Translations under genes and position numbers: made by a program
Shown here: piece after piece, positions 33,107-42,370 of the stretch
Layout of the letters: every line of letters begins with the position of its first letter
How positions within the stretch are numbered: position 1 is the first letter of the stretch
The notes under the pieces: generated by a model
Told to the model about the DNA's origin: nothing
Database searches by the model: none
Seen by the model: the letters and a program-made list of their open reading frames with translations, nothing else
Source: Duganella alba
GTDB lineage: Bacteria; Pseudomonadota; Gammaproteobacteria; Burkholderiales; Burkholderiaceae_D
Length of the DNA: 43,658 bases
Reading direction: 5' to 3'
Assembly: GCF_009674495.1 (NCBI RefSeq)
Contig: NZ_WKJN01000040.1
Coordinates: forward strand, 1 to 43,658

Positions 33107-34456
33107 ATGATGCGCGACGATTCCGCCACGCCCGCAGCGCCGCCGCCAGACGACGCGGCGTCCGGCATCGGCGCGCCGCCGGCCGAGTCGTCGTCCATCC
33201 GCGTTGCGTCAGCGCCGTTCTCGTCGCCGGCTGCCGCCGCGTCGTCGCTGTCCGGCCGCACGGTGTTTGTGATGGTGTTTCTGCCGTTCGCGCTGGGGCA
33301 CTTTCTTTCGTGCCTGATGCGGACGGTGAACGCGACGCTGGCGCCGCAACTGGTGGCGGCGCTGGCGTTGACGCCCGGCGAACTTGGGTTGCTGACCAGC
33401 GCCTTCTTCCTGGCGTTCGCGCTGGCGCAGCTGCCGGTCGGCATGGCGCTGGACCGCTGGGGACCGGGCACGGTGCAGCCGCCGATGCTGCTGCTGGCCG
33501 GCGTCGGCGCGCTGGCTTTCGCCGGCGGCCACACCTTCACGCAGCTGCTGGTGGCGCGCGCCGTGATCGGCCTGGGACTGGGCGGCTGCTTCATGTCGGC
33601 GGTGAAGGCCATCTCCACCTGGATCGCGCCGGCGCGGCTGCCGTCGGTGCAGGGCTATCTGATCGCCATCGGCGGCCTCGGTGCGGCGGCGGCCACGCTG
33701 CCGGTGCGGATGGCGCTGGACTACATGGACTGGCGCGGCCTGTTCCTGTGGCTGGCGGCCGCGGCGGCGCTGATCGGCTTCCTGATCCGCGCGCTGTCGC
33801 CGCCGCAGCCCGGCGCGGCGCGCAAGCCGGCGCTGCTCGATGCCATGCGCGAAGTCTATCGCCATCCGGCCTTCCGCGAAATGGCGGCGCTGGTGCTGGT
33901 GCCGCACACGGTGTTCTTCGGCATCCAGGGGCTGTGGATCGGGCGCTGGCTCAGTGATGTCGCGCGCTATTCGGACAACGCGGTCGGCTACCTGCTGTAC
34001 CTCGGCATGGCGGCGGTGATCTTCGGCGCCATCGCGGTCGGCATGATCACCGAGTGGGCCGGACGGCGCGGCGTGCAGCCGATCCGCGTGGCGGCGGCCG
34101 GCGTGGCCCTGTTCATCGCGGTGCAGGTGGGCTTTGTGTGCAACTGGCGGCCGAGCTACCAACTGCTGTCGGTGTTGTTTACGCTGGTCGGCACGGTGAC
34201 CGGCATCGAGTACACCATCGTCGCCCTCAGCCTGCCCGGCGCGCTGACGGGGCGCGCGGCCACCTGTCTGAATCTGCTGATCTTCCTCGGCGCGTTCGCG
34301 GTGCAGGCGGGTTTCGGCTTGGTAGTCGGATGCTGGCGGCCGGATGTGACGGGACACTATCCGGCGCAGAGCTATCAGGCGGCGTTCGCGCTGCTGGTGC
34401 TGTTGCAGCTCCCGGGACTGATCTGGTTTGTGCGGCGGGCAGGCGCAATCCGGTAG
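33107..34456 (+). CDS. MFS transporter
   Basis: Inner-membrane major facilitator of 449 residues with about twelve hydrophobic segments. The loop 2-3 signature region reads AQLPVGMALDRWGPG, near residue 110. The first 45 residues are a Pro/Ala/Asp-rich hydrophilic leader before TM1 (VFVMVFLPFALGHFLSC), unusual for MFS, so the true start may be further downstream. The gene begins 13 bases after the aminomutase stop, which suggests it moves that enzyme's substrate or product. Substrate unknown. Confidence 0.87.
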   Translation: MMRDDSATPAAPPPDDAASGIGAPPAESSSIRVASAPFSSPAAAASSLSGRTVFVMVFLPFALGHFLSCLMRTVNATLAPQLVAALALTPGELGLLTSAFFLAFALAQLPVGMALDRWGPGTVQPPMLLLAGVGALAFAGGHTFTQLLVARAVIGLGLGGCFMSAVKAISTWIAPARLPSVQGYLIAIGGLGAAAATLPVRMALDYMDWRGLFLWLAAAAALIGFLIRALSPPQPGAARKPALLDAMREVYRHPAFREMAALVLVPHTVFFGIQGLWIGRWLSDVARYSDNAVGYLLYLGMAAVIFGAIAVGMITEWAGRRGVQPIRVAAAGVALFIAVQVGFVCNWRPSYQLLSVLFTLVGTVTGIEYTIVALSLPGALTGRAATCLNLLIFLGAFAVQAGFGLVVGCWRPDVTGHYPAQSYQAAFALLVLLQLPGLIWFVRRAGAIR

Positions 34457-34492
34457 AATGGAATCCCCGTCCGACTCGCTCCTGATTACGTG

Positions 34493-35389
34493 ATGACCCA
34501 AGATCAAAACGCCTTTGCTTCATTGCCGCTCACCTGGCGCGACTGGATCATGGAAAACCTGGCGCGCGCCTGCAGTCCGCTCGACATGGCCAACAGCATG
34601 GCGCGCTCCGGCCAGTACAGCATGACGGCCGCGCGCGCGGCCATCGACGAGGCGGTGCGCATCCGCGCCGGCGCGGCCACCGCGGGCGATGTGGCCGAGG
34701 CGCCGGCTGCCGCCAGCGCCTTCTCCGCGCCGCGCGAGATGCCTTATATTGACGTCAGCAGCAACCGCATCGCCACGCCGGACCGCGAGGTGGAGGTGCT
34801 GTTCGTGCTGAAAAAGCCGCAGGTGATCCTGCTCGGGAATGTGCTCAGCGACGCGGAGTGCGACGCCATCGTCGCCCATTGCGGCACGCGCTACACCCGC
34901 TCGACGGTGACGGCCGAAGCCGACGGCGCCAGCGTGGTGCACGAGGGCCGCACCTCGGAGATGGCGTTCATCCAGCGCGGCGAGGCGGAGGTGGCCGAGC
35001 GCATCGACCGCCGGCTGGCGGCGCTGGCGCACTGGTCGCCCGAATGCACCGAGCCGTTCCAGCTGCAGAAGTACGGCCAGACGCAGGAATACCGGCCGCA
35101 CTACGACTGGCTCGATCCCGACAGCGCCGGCCACCGGCCGCACCTGGCGCGCGGCGGCCAGCGGCTGGCGACCTTCGTGCTGTATCTGTCCGACGTGGAG
35201 CAGGGCGGCGGCACGGTCTTCCCTTCGCTGGGGCTGGAGGTGTTCCCGAAGAAGGGCAATGCGCTGTGGTTCCTGAACACCGACAGCAATCACCAGCCGG
35301 ATACGCAGACGCTGCATGGCGGCGCGCCGGTGGTCAAGGGGATCAAGATCATCGCCAACAAATGGTTGCGACAAGAGCGCTACGGTTAG
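34493..35389 (+). CDS. 2OG-Fe(II) oxygenase, prolyl 4-hydroxylase-like
   Basis: Cytoplasmic oxygenase of 298 residues with a C-terminal P4Hc domain (about 110-297). The iron ligands are His203 and Asp205 in RPHYDWLDP and the distal His275 in LHGGAP; Lys285 in GIKIIANKW should bind 2-oxoglutarate. The 100-residue N-terminus is extra and unassigned. The reaction would be hydroxylation of an amino-acid side chain or peptidyl proline. It is third in the cluster, 36 bases after the MFS gene. ATG at 34493 is chosen over GTG at 34490. Confidence 0.88.
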   Translation: MTQDQNAFASLPLTWRDWIMENLARACSPLDMANSMARSGQYSMTAARAAIDEAVRIRAGAATAGDVAEAPAAASAFSAPREMPYIDVSSNRIATPDREVEVLFVLKKPQVILLGNVLSDAECDAIVAHCGTRYTRSTVTAEADGASVVHEGRTSEMAFIQRGEAEVAERIDRRLAALAHWSPECTEPFQLQKYGQTQEYRPHYDWLDPDSAGHRPHLARGGQRLATFVLYLSDVEQGGGTVFPSLGLEVFPKKGNALWFLNTDSNHQPDTQTLHGGAPVVKGIKIIANKWLRQERYG

Positions 35390-35421
35390 AATGGCGTTGA
35401 ACTGATAACCGAGGGTGAAGT

Positions 35422-36276
35422 ATGAGACTAGTGCGTTATGGCCGTCCAGGCAAAGAAAAACCAGGCTTGATCGATGATGAAGGCAAGCTGCGCGACTTGT
35501 CCGGCGTGATCGACGACGTCGATGCGGCGCAGCTGGCGCCGAAGGCGTTGCGCAAGCTGGAGAAGGTGGCGCACGCGTCGCTGCCGCTGGTGCGCGGCAA
35601 TCCGCGCTTCGGCGTGCCGGTGGCGCGCGTCGGCAAGTTCGTCTGCATTGGCCTGAATTATTCCGACCACGCGGCCGAAGCGGGCATGCCGATTCCGAAG
35701 GAGCCGATCATCTTCCTGAAGGCGAATACCGCGCTGTCGGGCCCCGACGATCCGATCATGATGCCGCAAGGGTCGAAGAAGATGGACTGGGAGGTGGAGC
35801 TGGGCATCGTCATCGGCACGCGCGCACAGTACGTCAGCGAGGCCGATGCGCTCAAGTACGTGGCCGGCTACACGGTGGTGCACGACGTGTCGGAGCGCGA
35901 GTATCAGCTGGAACGCGGCGGCACCTGGGACAAGGGCAAGGGCTTCGACACCTTCGGCCCTGTCGGCCCGTGGCTGGTGACGCCGGAAGACCTGTACGAC
36001 GTGCAGGACCTGGACCTGTACCTGGAGGTCAACGGCAAGCGCATGCAGACCGGGAACACCTCGACCATGATCTTCTCGGTGGCGCAGATCGTCAGCTATG
36101 TATCGAAGTGCATGACGCTGGAGCCGGGCGACGTGATCGCCACCGGCACGCCGCCGGGCGTGGGCATGGGACGCAAGCCGCAGCGCTTCCTGAAGAAGGG
36201 CGACGTGGTGCGCCTCGGCATCGCCGGCCTGGGCGAGCAGCAGCAGGAAGTCATCGCCTGGAAGGCGACCAAGTAA
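35422..36276 (+). CDS. Fumarylacetoacetate hydrolase family protein
   Basis: Metal-dependent hydrolase or lyase with the FAH fold, 284 residues. Family blocks are FVCIGLNYSDHAAEAG, the metal-binding MDWEVELGIVIG, and the C-terminal EPGDVIATGTPPGVGMG. Relatives of this length are annotated as ureidoglycolate lyase or 2,4-diketo-3-deoxy-L-fuconate hydrolase; sequence alone does not settle the substrate. It sits 32 bases after the 2OG-oxygenase gene and is followed by a terminator, so it may close a shared operon. Confidence 0.87.
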   Translation: MRLVRYGRPGKEKPGLIDDEGKLRDLSGVIDDVDAAQLAPKALRKLEKVAHASLPLVRGNPRFGVPVARVGKFVCIGLNYSDHAAEAGMPIPKEPIIFLKANTALSGPDDPIMMPQGSKKMDWEVELGIVIGTRAQYVSEADALKYVAGYTVVHDVSEREYQLERGGTWDKGKGFDTFGPVGPWLVTPEDLYDVQDLDLYLEVNGKRMQTGNTSTMIFSVAQIVSYVSKCMTLEPGDVIATGTPPGVGMGRKPQRFLKKGDVVRLGIAGLGEQQQEVIAWKATK

Positions 36277-36284
36277 GCCTGCCG

Positions 36285-36313
36285 CCGCCAGCTGCCTCAG
36301 TTGGCGGTTTTTT
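36285..36313 (+). terminator. Rho-independent terminator of the aminomutase-FAH cluster
   Basis: CCGCCAGCT (36285-36293) pairs with AGTTGGCGG (36299-36307), nine pairs including one G-U, with loop GCCTC and then six T residues. The right arm and T run lie inside the last codons of the convergent gene at 36297-37535. Confidence 0.82.
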
Positions 36314-37535
36314 CCGCGACGTCCGGCAGCGTGTCCAGCAGGGCGGCGACGTCGTCGCGGGTTTCGCTGGAAAAGCCCATCTGCGCCGTCACGCTGATCT
36401 TGCCGTTGGCCTGCTGGGTGGCGGCGAAGTTGGCGATGCCCAGCGTGCGTTCGAACAGGATGACCTTTTTGCCGGAGTTCAGGTCGGTCGCCGAAACCTT
36501 CGACAGGCCGCCTTCCTGGGATACCAGGATCGGCCGGCCCGGCACGTTGAACCAGTTGATGCGCCAGAAGTAGTGGCTCATGTTGCGCATGCCGTTCGGC
36601 TGGAAGACGCTGTCATAGCTGTCCATTTTGTCGCATTGCGCGATCAGCATGTTGCGCTGGCGGCAGGCGCTCATCACCTGCACCTGCTTGTCCTCCAGCG
36701 AGACGTTGACCGGCACGAGGCGGTTGTTCTCGATATTGAGCAGCGCGTAGTCCTCTTTCTTGCCGACGCCAACCACGCTGCCCAGCGATTTCACCGCGTT
36801 GAACAGGGAGCCGAGCGAATTGTTCGCCTGCGAGCCGTTGGATTCCGGCGTGCGCTCCAGCAGGATGTAGCCGGTGTTGGCGATGTCGCCGTTCTGCAGC
36901 GCGGCGATGGTGAAGGTTTCCGGCGCAACGATGTTGGTGGTGCCGTGGCCGGGCACGAAACGGAAGCCGGTGTTGTCGCGCGCGATCACGAAGCCGCGCG
37001 ACGAAGGGATCAGGCGGTAGCCCGTGAATTTCTTGCCGGTGACGGTGCTCACCTGCCACTGCGCGCCCTGCTTGCGGGCGGTGGCGATGGTGACCGGCTC
37101 GGCCGACGCCAGCGCGCGGCCCGACTTGAGGACGTATTCGCCGGCATTGGTTTCCGCCAGATAGGTGAAGTCGCCGGACTGGGCGTCGAAACCGTAGCTG
37201 GTGATCTTGCCTTCCGGGTCGATGTAGCGGCGGCCGTTGATCGCGAAGCCGTCGCGGAAGCGCTCGAACTGGACGCCGGCGGTCAGGGCCGGGAAGGCGT
37301 CGAAGGCGGCGGCCAGTTCGGCGTCGCTGCGTTGTGGCGCGGCCGCCGCCGGGGCCACCGCCGCTTGCGGCGTGTAACCGTTTTGCGCGTTGAGCTGCGC
37401 CACCTTCTGCTGCAGAAGCAGCAGGTTGAGCAGCTGTTTCTGCTGCTCGGGCGTCAGGTTGTCGACGTTTTGCGCCTGCAGCGGCAGGGCGCCGCACAGA
37501 GTGGACAACAGCAGGATACCGATACTTTTCTTCAT
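36297..37535 (-). CDS. Secreted protein of unknown function
   Basis: Exported protein of 412 residues with a clear signal peptide (MKKSIGILLLSTLCGALPLQA). Residues 23-50 are Gln/Leu-rich and would form a helix (LTPEQQKQLLNLLLLQQ). An Ala/Pro linker follows, then about 330 residues of beta-rich sequence with repeated short strand-turn units (FAINGRRYIDPEGKITSYGF, FTGYRLIPSSRGFVIARDNTG). I do not recognise the family. A TATAAT hexamer on the minus strand (37574-37569) is a plausible -10, 34 bases upstream. The 3' end is shared with the terminator of the convergent operon. Confidence 0.7.
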   Translation of the reverse strand: MKKSIGILLLSTLCGALPLQAQNVDNLTPEQQKQLLNLLLLQQKVAQLNAQNGYTPQAAVAPAAAAPQRSDAELAAAFDAFPALTAGVQFERFRDGFAINGRRYIDPEGKITSYGFDAQSGDFTYLAETNAGEYVLKSGRALASAEPVTIATARKQGAQWQVSTVTGKKFTGYRLIPSSRGFVIARDNTGFRFVPGHGTTNIVAPETFTIAALQNGDIANTGYILLERTPESNGSQANNSLGSLFNAVKSLGSVVGVGKKEDYALLNIENNRLVPVNVSLEDKQVQVMSACRQRNMLIAQCDKMDSYDSVFQPNGMRNMSHYFWRINWFNVPGRPILVSQEGGLSKVSATDLNSGKKVILFERTLGIANFAATQQANGKISVTAQMGFSSETRDDVAALLDTLPDVAEKTAN

Positions 37536-37622
37536 GGGCTGGCTGGCGTAATTGGCATGTAAATATTAATTATAAGCAACAATGTTGACTTATGGGAATA
37601 TTATTTAATTGCCATATGGTTT

Positions 37623-38954
37623 TTATTGCGAAATTGCAACAACGGCCCGCAGGGCGTCCGCCAGGCGGCCGGTGATTTCCGCCAGCTCCGCCTCGGTGGC
37701 GATGAAAGGGGGCGCCAGCAGGATGTGGTCGCCCTGGCGGCCGTCGATGGTGCCGCCCATCGGGTAGACCATCAAGCCGCGCGCCATGGCCTCGTCCTTG
37801 ATGCGGGCGTGCAGCTTGAGCGCCGGGTCGAACGGCGCCTTGCTGGCGCGGTCCCGCACCAGTTCCAGTCCGATCAGCAGCCCGCGTCCGCGGATGTCGC
37901 CGACATGCGGATGCTGGCCGAAGGCCGCGCGCAGCATGCGCCGCAAGGACGCGCCACGCACGGTGACGGCGCCCAGCAGGCCTTCCTTCTGTATCACCTT
38001 CTGCACCGCCAGCGCGGCGGCGGCGGCCACCGGGTGGCCCATGTAGGTGTGGCCGTGCTGGAAGGCGCCGCTGCCGTCGCGCAGGCGCCGCACGATGTGC
38101 TCGCGCGCCAGCACCGCGCCGATCGGCTGGTAGCCGGCGCCCAGGCCTTTGCCCAGCACCACCAGGTCCGGCAGCACGCCTTCCTGTTCGAACGCGTACA
38201 GCGTGCCGCTGCGGCCCATGCCGCACATGACTTCATCGAGGATCAACAGCAGGCCATACTGGTCGCACAATTTGCGCACGCCGCGGAAGTAGCCTGGCGT
38301 GGGCGGCACGGCGCCGGCGGTGGCGCCGACCACGGTTTCGGCGACGAAGGCGATCAGGTTTTCCGGGCCGGCGGCGAGGATGGCCTGCTCCAGTTCATGC
38401 AGCAGGGCGGCGGTGTAGTCGTCGGTGCTCTGGCCCTCGGCGCGGCCGCGGTATTCGTAGCAGGGCGAGACATGCGGCACGTCGAGCAGCAGCGGCGCGA
38501 ACGGGCGGCGGCGCCATTCGTTGCCGCCCACCGCCAGCGCGCCCAGCGTGTTGCCGTGGTAGCTCTGGCGGCGCGCGAGGAAGACGCCGCGCTGCGGCTG
38601 GCCGGCTTCCAGGCAGTATTGGCGCGCCAGCTTGAGCGCGGTCTCCATCGCCTCCGAGCCGCCGGAGACCAGGTAGACGTGATCGAGGTCGCCGGGAGCG
38701 TCGGCGGCCAGCCGCGCGGCCAGTTCCTCGGCCGCCTCGCAGGTGAAGAAGGCGGTGTGGGCGTAGGCGCTGCCGTCGATCTGGGCGTGCATCGCGGCCA
38801 GCACTTGCGGGTGGCCGTGGCCCAGCGAGGAGACGGCGGCGCCGCCGCTGGCGTCGAGGTAGGTGCGGCCGGCGCTGTCGGTGATGGTGAGGCCTTGCGC
38901 GCGCACGGCGACGGGCGGCGTGCGGCGCAGGTTGCGGTGGATGAGGTGGCTCAT
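37623..38954 (-). CDS. Class III aminotransferase (aspartate aminotransferase family protein)
   Basis: PLP-dependent transaminase of 443 residues, cytoplasmic. The catalytic lysine is Lys269 in VLGKGLGAGYQPIGAV; the cofactor Asp lies in LLILDEVMCGMGRSG (Asp240); GGSEAMETALKLAR binds the PLP phosphate. The class includes omega-amino acid:pyruvate, GABA and diaminobutyrate transaminases, and the sequence does not decide between them. The start is ATG at 38954. A LuxR-type regulator lies 107 bases upstream on the same strand and may control it. Confidence 0.9.
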   Translation of the reverse strand: MSHLIHRNLRRTPPVAVRAQGLTITDSAGRTYLDASGGAAVSSLGHGHPQVLAAMHAQIDGSAYAHTAFFTCEAAEELAARLAADAPGDLDHVYLVSGGSEAMETALKLARQYCLEAGQPQRGVFLARRQSYHGNTLGALAVGGNEWRRRPFAPLLLDVPHVSPCYEYRGRAEGQSTDDYTAALLHELEQAILAAGPENLIAFVAETVVGATAGAVPPTPGYFRGVRKLCDQYGLLLILDEVMCGMGRSGTLYAFEQEGVLPDLVVLGKGLGAGYQPIGAVLAREHIVRRLRDGSGAFQHGHTYMGHPVAAAAALAVQKVIQKEGLLGAVTVRGASLRRMLRAAFGQHPHVGDIRGRGLLIGLELVRDRASKAPFDPALKLHARIKDEAMARGLMVYPMGGTIDGRQGDHILLAPPFIATEAELAEITGRLADALRAVVAISQ

Positions 38955-39061
38955 GGCGTCCTTTCGTTGGCGGGGCAGACTGCCAACGGTAGCCGCGTTT
39001 GGCCGGCGTGATGTTGATCTACGCCGGAACCTGGCCGGATAATTCGGACGGCAAATCGATG

Positions 39062-40174
39062 TCAGAACAGCGCGGGCAGGCCGTAGATCAGGCGGACCAG
39101 GTCTACCTGCCTGCCGATGCCGATTTTCCGGTAGATGTGCTGTGTATGCGTTTTGATCGTTGCCAGCGAGACGAATAATGCCGCGCTGAGTTCATCCTGC
39201 GTCCGGCCGCCGGCCAGTCCCATCGCCACCCTGGTTTCAGCGGCGGTCAGTCCATACGAGTTCTGCAGAACGTTGGCGGCCATGGCGCGCTGCTGATTGG
39301 GCTCCGAGATGATGATGGCGACATCGGCGCCGTCGTCATCGAGTTGCTTCCTGGCGTCGCTGCTGACCGGCAGCACCAGGAGGTTGACGCGCGTGTTGCC
39401 GTCGGCCGCCAGCGTTTCCATGGCGTGCGCCTGCACGTCGCCGCCGTCGGCCTGCGCGGCAGCGCGCACCAGGCTGTCCAGCGCCTCATTGTCCTTGAGG
39501 TTCGTCAACCGCACCTTGCCGAGGAGTGACCGCACCACCGCGCCGGAATGAAGCCACTGCTCGGCGCGTTGGTTGGTCATCCGTACATGACCGGTCTGAT
39601 CCACGATAACAATGCCGTAGTCCAGGCGGTCCAGGACGGCCATGGCGATGCGCCGGGCGGCGCTGACGGTGCTGACTTTGGCCGCCACCTGGTCGGCCTT
39701 GGCGAAATGCGGTATCAAGCGTTGCAGGACGGCGGTCTCGGTGGGTGAAAACGGCGGCTGGCCGAGGTGGCGCTGGAAACCGAAAAAGCTGAGGGTGCTG
39801 CCTTGCATGCTGACGACGCCGCTCAACACGTGCCGGATGCCATTGGGCAGCAGAAACTCGGTATGGAACCGGCTCGCGGCGATCTCGGCATCCGACAGGT
39901 AGTCGCTGCAGGCAAACGCTTTGCCCGGCATTTTGATGACGTGGGCCAGGGTCGGATCGATGGCCAGGTAGCGCTCGTTGTAGAGGGCTTGCATGCCGGG
40001 TTCATGGCCGACCGCATACCAGAAGGCGCCGCGGCCATGGCGGATGTCCAGTCCGGCATAAAACCCCGCCACGGCATCGACGGCCGACGCGATGTCGGCC
40101 AGCAGGCCATGCCATGCCGCCGGATCGAGCGCGGCGTCGTAGACCTGCTCGATGATGCTGTCCAGTTGCTTCAT
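39062..40174 (-). CDS. LuxR-type helix-turn-helix regulator
   Basis: DNA-binding regulator of 370 residues. The C-terminal LuxR/GerE HTH is at about 308-362, with LTAAETRVAMGLAGGRTQDE and the recognition-helix part SLATIKTHTQHIYRKI. The N-terminal 170 residues look like a sensory domain with no receiver Asp signature, and a PAS-like portion follows (LDYGIVIVDQTGHVRMTNQRAEQWL). This architecture recurs in proteobacterial regulators of unknown ligand. It is divergent from the DUF4214/FG-GAP lipoprotein; a hairpin-like inverted repeat lies in the gap. Confidence 0.88.
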   Translation of the reverse strand: MKQLDSIIEQVYDAALDPAAWHGLLADIASAVDAVAGFYAGLDIRHGRGAFWYAVGHEPGMQALYNERYLAIDPTLAHVIKMPGKAFACSDYLSDAEIAASRFHTEFLLPNGIRHVLSGVVSMQGSTLSFFGFQRHLGQPPFSPTETAVLQRLIPHFAKADQVAAKVSTVSAARRIAMAVLDRLDYGIVIVDQTGHVRMTNQRAEQWLHSGAVVRSLLGKVRLTNLKDNEALDSLVRAAAQADGGDVQAHAMETLAADGNTRVNLLVLPVSSDARKQLDDDGADVAIIISEPNQQRAMAANVLQNSYGLTAAETRVAMGLAGGRTQDELSAALFVSLATIKTHTQHIYRKIGIGRQVDLVRLIYGLPALF

Positions 40175-40202
40175 ATATCCCGTTTGTTACTATTGGTCCA
40201 AC

Positions 40203-40222
40203 AATCATCCTTTGGGATGATT
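40203..40222. promoter_or_regulatory. 20-bp inverted repeat in the LuxR/lipoprotein divergent gap
   Basis: AATCATCC-TTTG-GGATGATT has perfect eight-base arms around four bases. It sits 29-48 bases before the LuxR start and 55-74 bases before the lipoprotein start, with TATTAT (40243-40248) as a possible -10 for the latter. An operator for the adjacent regulator is likely; a transcript hairpin is the alternative. Confidence 0.5.
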
Positions 40223-40276
40223 CGCGAAAGTCAGTGGCAACCTATTATCGCGTAGAAATGTTTTCGGGAGCGGGGA

Positions 40277-42358
40277 ATGGATGCAGGAAAATTGGGGGGC
40301 GGTTTGCTGATGCTGGCGGTCTTGGCCGCATGCGGTTCCAGCACGGACAGCGCCGCGCCGCGCGTCGCCAAAGTGTCCGAGGGCGGCGCGCGACTGGCTA
40401 GCGATCAGCAGCCCGATCAAGTCCAGGTCGCCGGTTATCGCGCAAACTATACGATCAGCAGGGCCCAGGATAGCGGGATGGTGACCTTGACCAACAAGAT
40501 CACCAACGAGGTCCAGACCTATGCCAAACCATCGCTGATCAAGTTTATCGACGTGTTTACCTCGTTCGATGTGGATGGTGCGCCGGGACAGGTATATCGG
40601 CTGTATCAGGCCGCCTTCAACCGCACGCCGGATTTGGCTGGCCTGGGTTACTGGATCGCCGCGAACCAGAACGGGCGCGACTTGCTGGGCGTTGCCGCTG
40701 ACTTCATCGGTTCGGGGGAATTCAAGGATGCCTATGGCGCCAGCGTCAGCGACGCCGGGCTGATCAATCTGTTGTACAACAATATCCTGCACCGGGCCGG
40801 CGAGGCGGCCGGCGTCGCATGGTGGGAATCCATCATGGCCAACGGCGCCCCGCGGCCCAGCGTGTTGTTCAGCTTTAGCGACAGCGCCGAGAACAAGGCC
40901 AGGGTCAATCCGACGCTGGCGGACGGCATCGATTATGTGCCGGGTCCGGCTGATTTGCCGGCCACCCACACATTGACCGATTATGTCGACCTGCAATTTG
41001 ACGTTTTCTCGGGCGGGAATGTCGATACCCACTATTCGCTGGTGACGACGATTCAGCAACTCCAGCAGGGCGCTGCCGGCGATGTGCTGATGGTGGGGAA
41101 CACCTACTGGGACTTTTCGCTGCAAGGGCTGGACCGTTACCGGGCCGGGCCGCAGAACCTGCTGAAATGGAACGGCAAGACCTTCGACGATATCTCGCTG
41201 TCGGCGGTCAAAGGCGGGATTCCCGCGATGTTCCAGTCCGAACTGGGTTCGATGGTGGGCGACTTTAACGGCGACGGCCGGCCCGATGTGATCTTGGGCG
41301 GCAACGGGCCTGACACCGATGGCAACAAGGGCGAACCCACCTATGCGCTGCTGTCGCAAGGCAGCAGCGGCTATGTCACGACGCAACTGCCGAACAATGC
41401 CGGGACGGCTGGTTACTACAGCTGGGTGCATGGCGGCGCCGCCGTGAAGCTGCGCGACAAGGCCAACAAGGTGGCCTTCATCGGCGACTATGCCTTCGGC
41501 CCGAGCTATCTGGTCGAGATCGCACCGGATGGGACGTCGGCCAAGATGAATGGACGGCTGCCGGACTATGTCGGCGTGGCCAGCACGGCGTTGAATGGCT
41601 ATTTCACCAGCGCGGATTTTCCGGTCACCGCCGCGCTGGCCGTCGATCTGGATGGGGATGGCGTCGACGAGCTGGTGCTTGGCAGCCTGTACTCGTATTC
41701 CGCGGCGCTGGTGAATCCTTCCTTGAATTCGGTCGACACCATCGTTTTGAAGCAGGATGCGAACGGCAGCTTTGCTGGCAGCCCCATGATCGCGCTGCCG
41801 AATGGTCCTTACGCCAAAATCGATTGCTACCAGAAGAGCAACTGCGAAAACCTGACGGTCAAGCAGATCACGTCGGCGGATTTCAATGGCGATGGTTTGC
41901 CGGATCTGTTGATCACGCACCATTCGTATAACACCAGCGGCGGAGGCGGTTCCACCACGCAGTTGTTGATCAACAAGGGCAATCTGACATTCGAGGATGC
42001 TACCGTTGCGTGGTTTGGCAGCAATCTTCAATTGAGCAATGCCTCACATATTCATAGCTACGCGGCGGACCTGAACGGCGACGGCTGCCCGGATGTGGTG
42101 TTGCGGGGCGATGAAATCAACAACGTTTCAACGCAGGTGTTTTTGAACGACTGCAAGGGCCACATGGTCGAGTTCTCGAAAGAGTTCCAGGCCTTGATGC
42201 CAAGCGGCAGCAAGTACATGCACGGTGGTGTGCCGATTTCCCTGGGCGGCAAGCCGGCGATTCTGCTGTTTAACTCAATGGGGACGACGGCGAAATTCAG
42301 CGTGGTACGATTCAAGAACAATATTCCTACGCCGGCTGGTTCTGCCGTCAAATATTGA
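40277..42358 (+). CDS. DUF4214 lipoprotein with FG-GAP/VCBS repeats
   Basis: Predicted lipoprotein of 693 residues with a lipobox ending at Cys19 (LAAC). Residues 45-98 carry the same beta segment as the lipoprotein at 18253 (VAGYRANYTISRAQD). A DUF4214 domain follows at about 99-215 (GQVYRLYQAAFNRTPDLAG). The rest is an integrin-like propeller with calcium-type DxNxDG repeats near 328 (DFNGDGRPD), 455 (DLDGDGVDE), 535 (DFNGDGLPD) and 597 (DLNGDGCPD). A surface role is likely, ligand unknown. It is divergent from a LuxR-type regulator and followed by two small genes. Confidence 0.83.
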   Translation: MDAGKLGGGLLMLAVLAACGSSTDSAAPRVAKVSEGGARLASDQQPDQVQVAGYRANYTISRAQDSGMVTLTNKITNEVQTYAKPSLIKFIDVFTSFDVDGAPGQVYRLYQAAFNRTPDLAGLGYWIAANQNGRDLLGVAADFIGSGEFKDAYGASVSDAGLINLLYNNILHRAGEAAGVAWWESIMANGAPRPSVLFSFSDSAENKARVNPTLADGIDYVPGPADLPATHTLTDYVDLQFDVFSGGNVDTHYSLVTTIQQLQQGAAGDVLMVGNTYWDFSLQGLDRYRAGPQNLLKWNGKTFDDISLSAVKGGIPAMFQSELGSMVGDFNGDGRPDVILGGNGPDTDGNKGEPTYALLSQGSSGYVTTQLPNNAGTAGYYSWVHGGAAVKLRDKANKVAFIGDYAFGPSYLVEIAPDGTSAKMNGRLPDYVGVASTALNGYFTSADFPVTAALAVDLDGDGVDELVLGSLYSYSAALVNPSLNSVDTIVLKQDANGSFAGSPMIALPNGPYAKIDCYQKSNCENLTVKQITSADFNGDGLPDLLITHHSYNTSGGGGSTTQLLINKGNLTFEDATVAWFGSNLQLSNASHIHSYAADLNGDGCPDVVLRGDEINNVSTQVFLNDCKGHMVEFSKEFQALMPSGSKYMHGGVPISLGGKPAILLFNSMGTTAKFSVVRFKNNIPTPAGSAVKY

Positions 42359-42370
42359 CGGGGATTGAGC

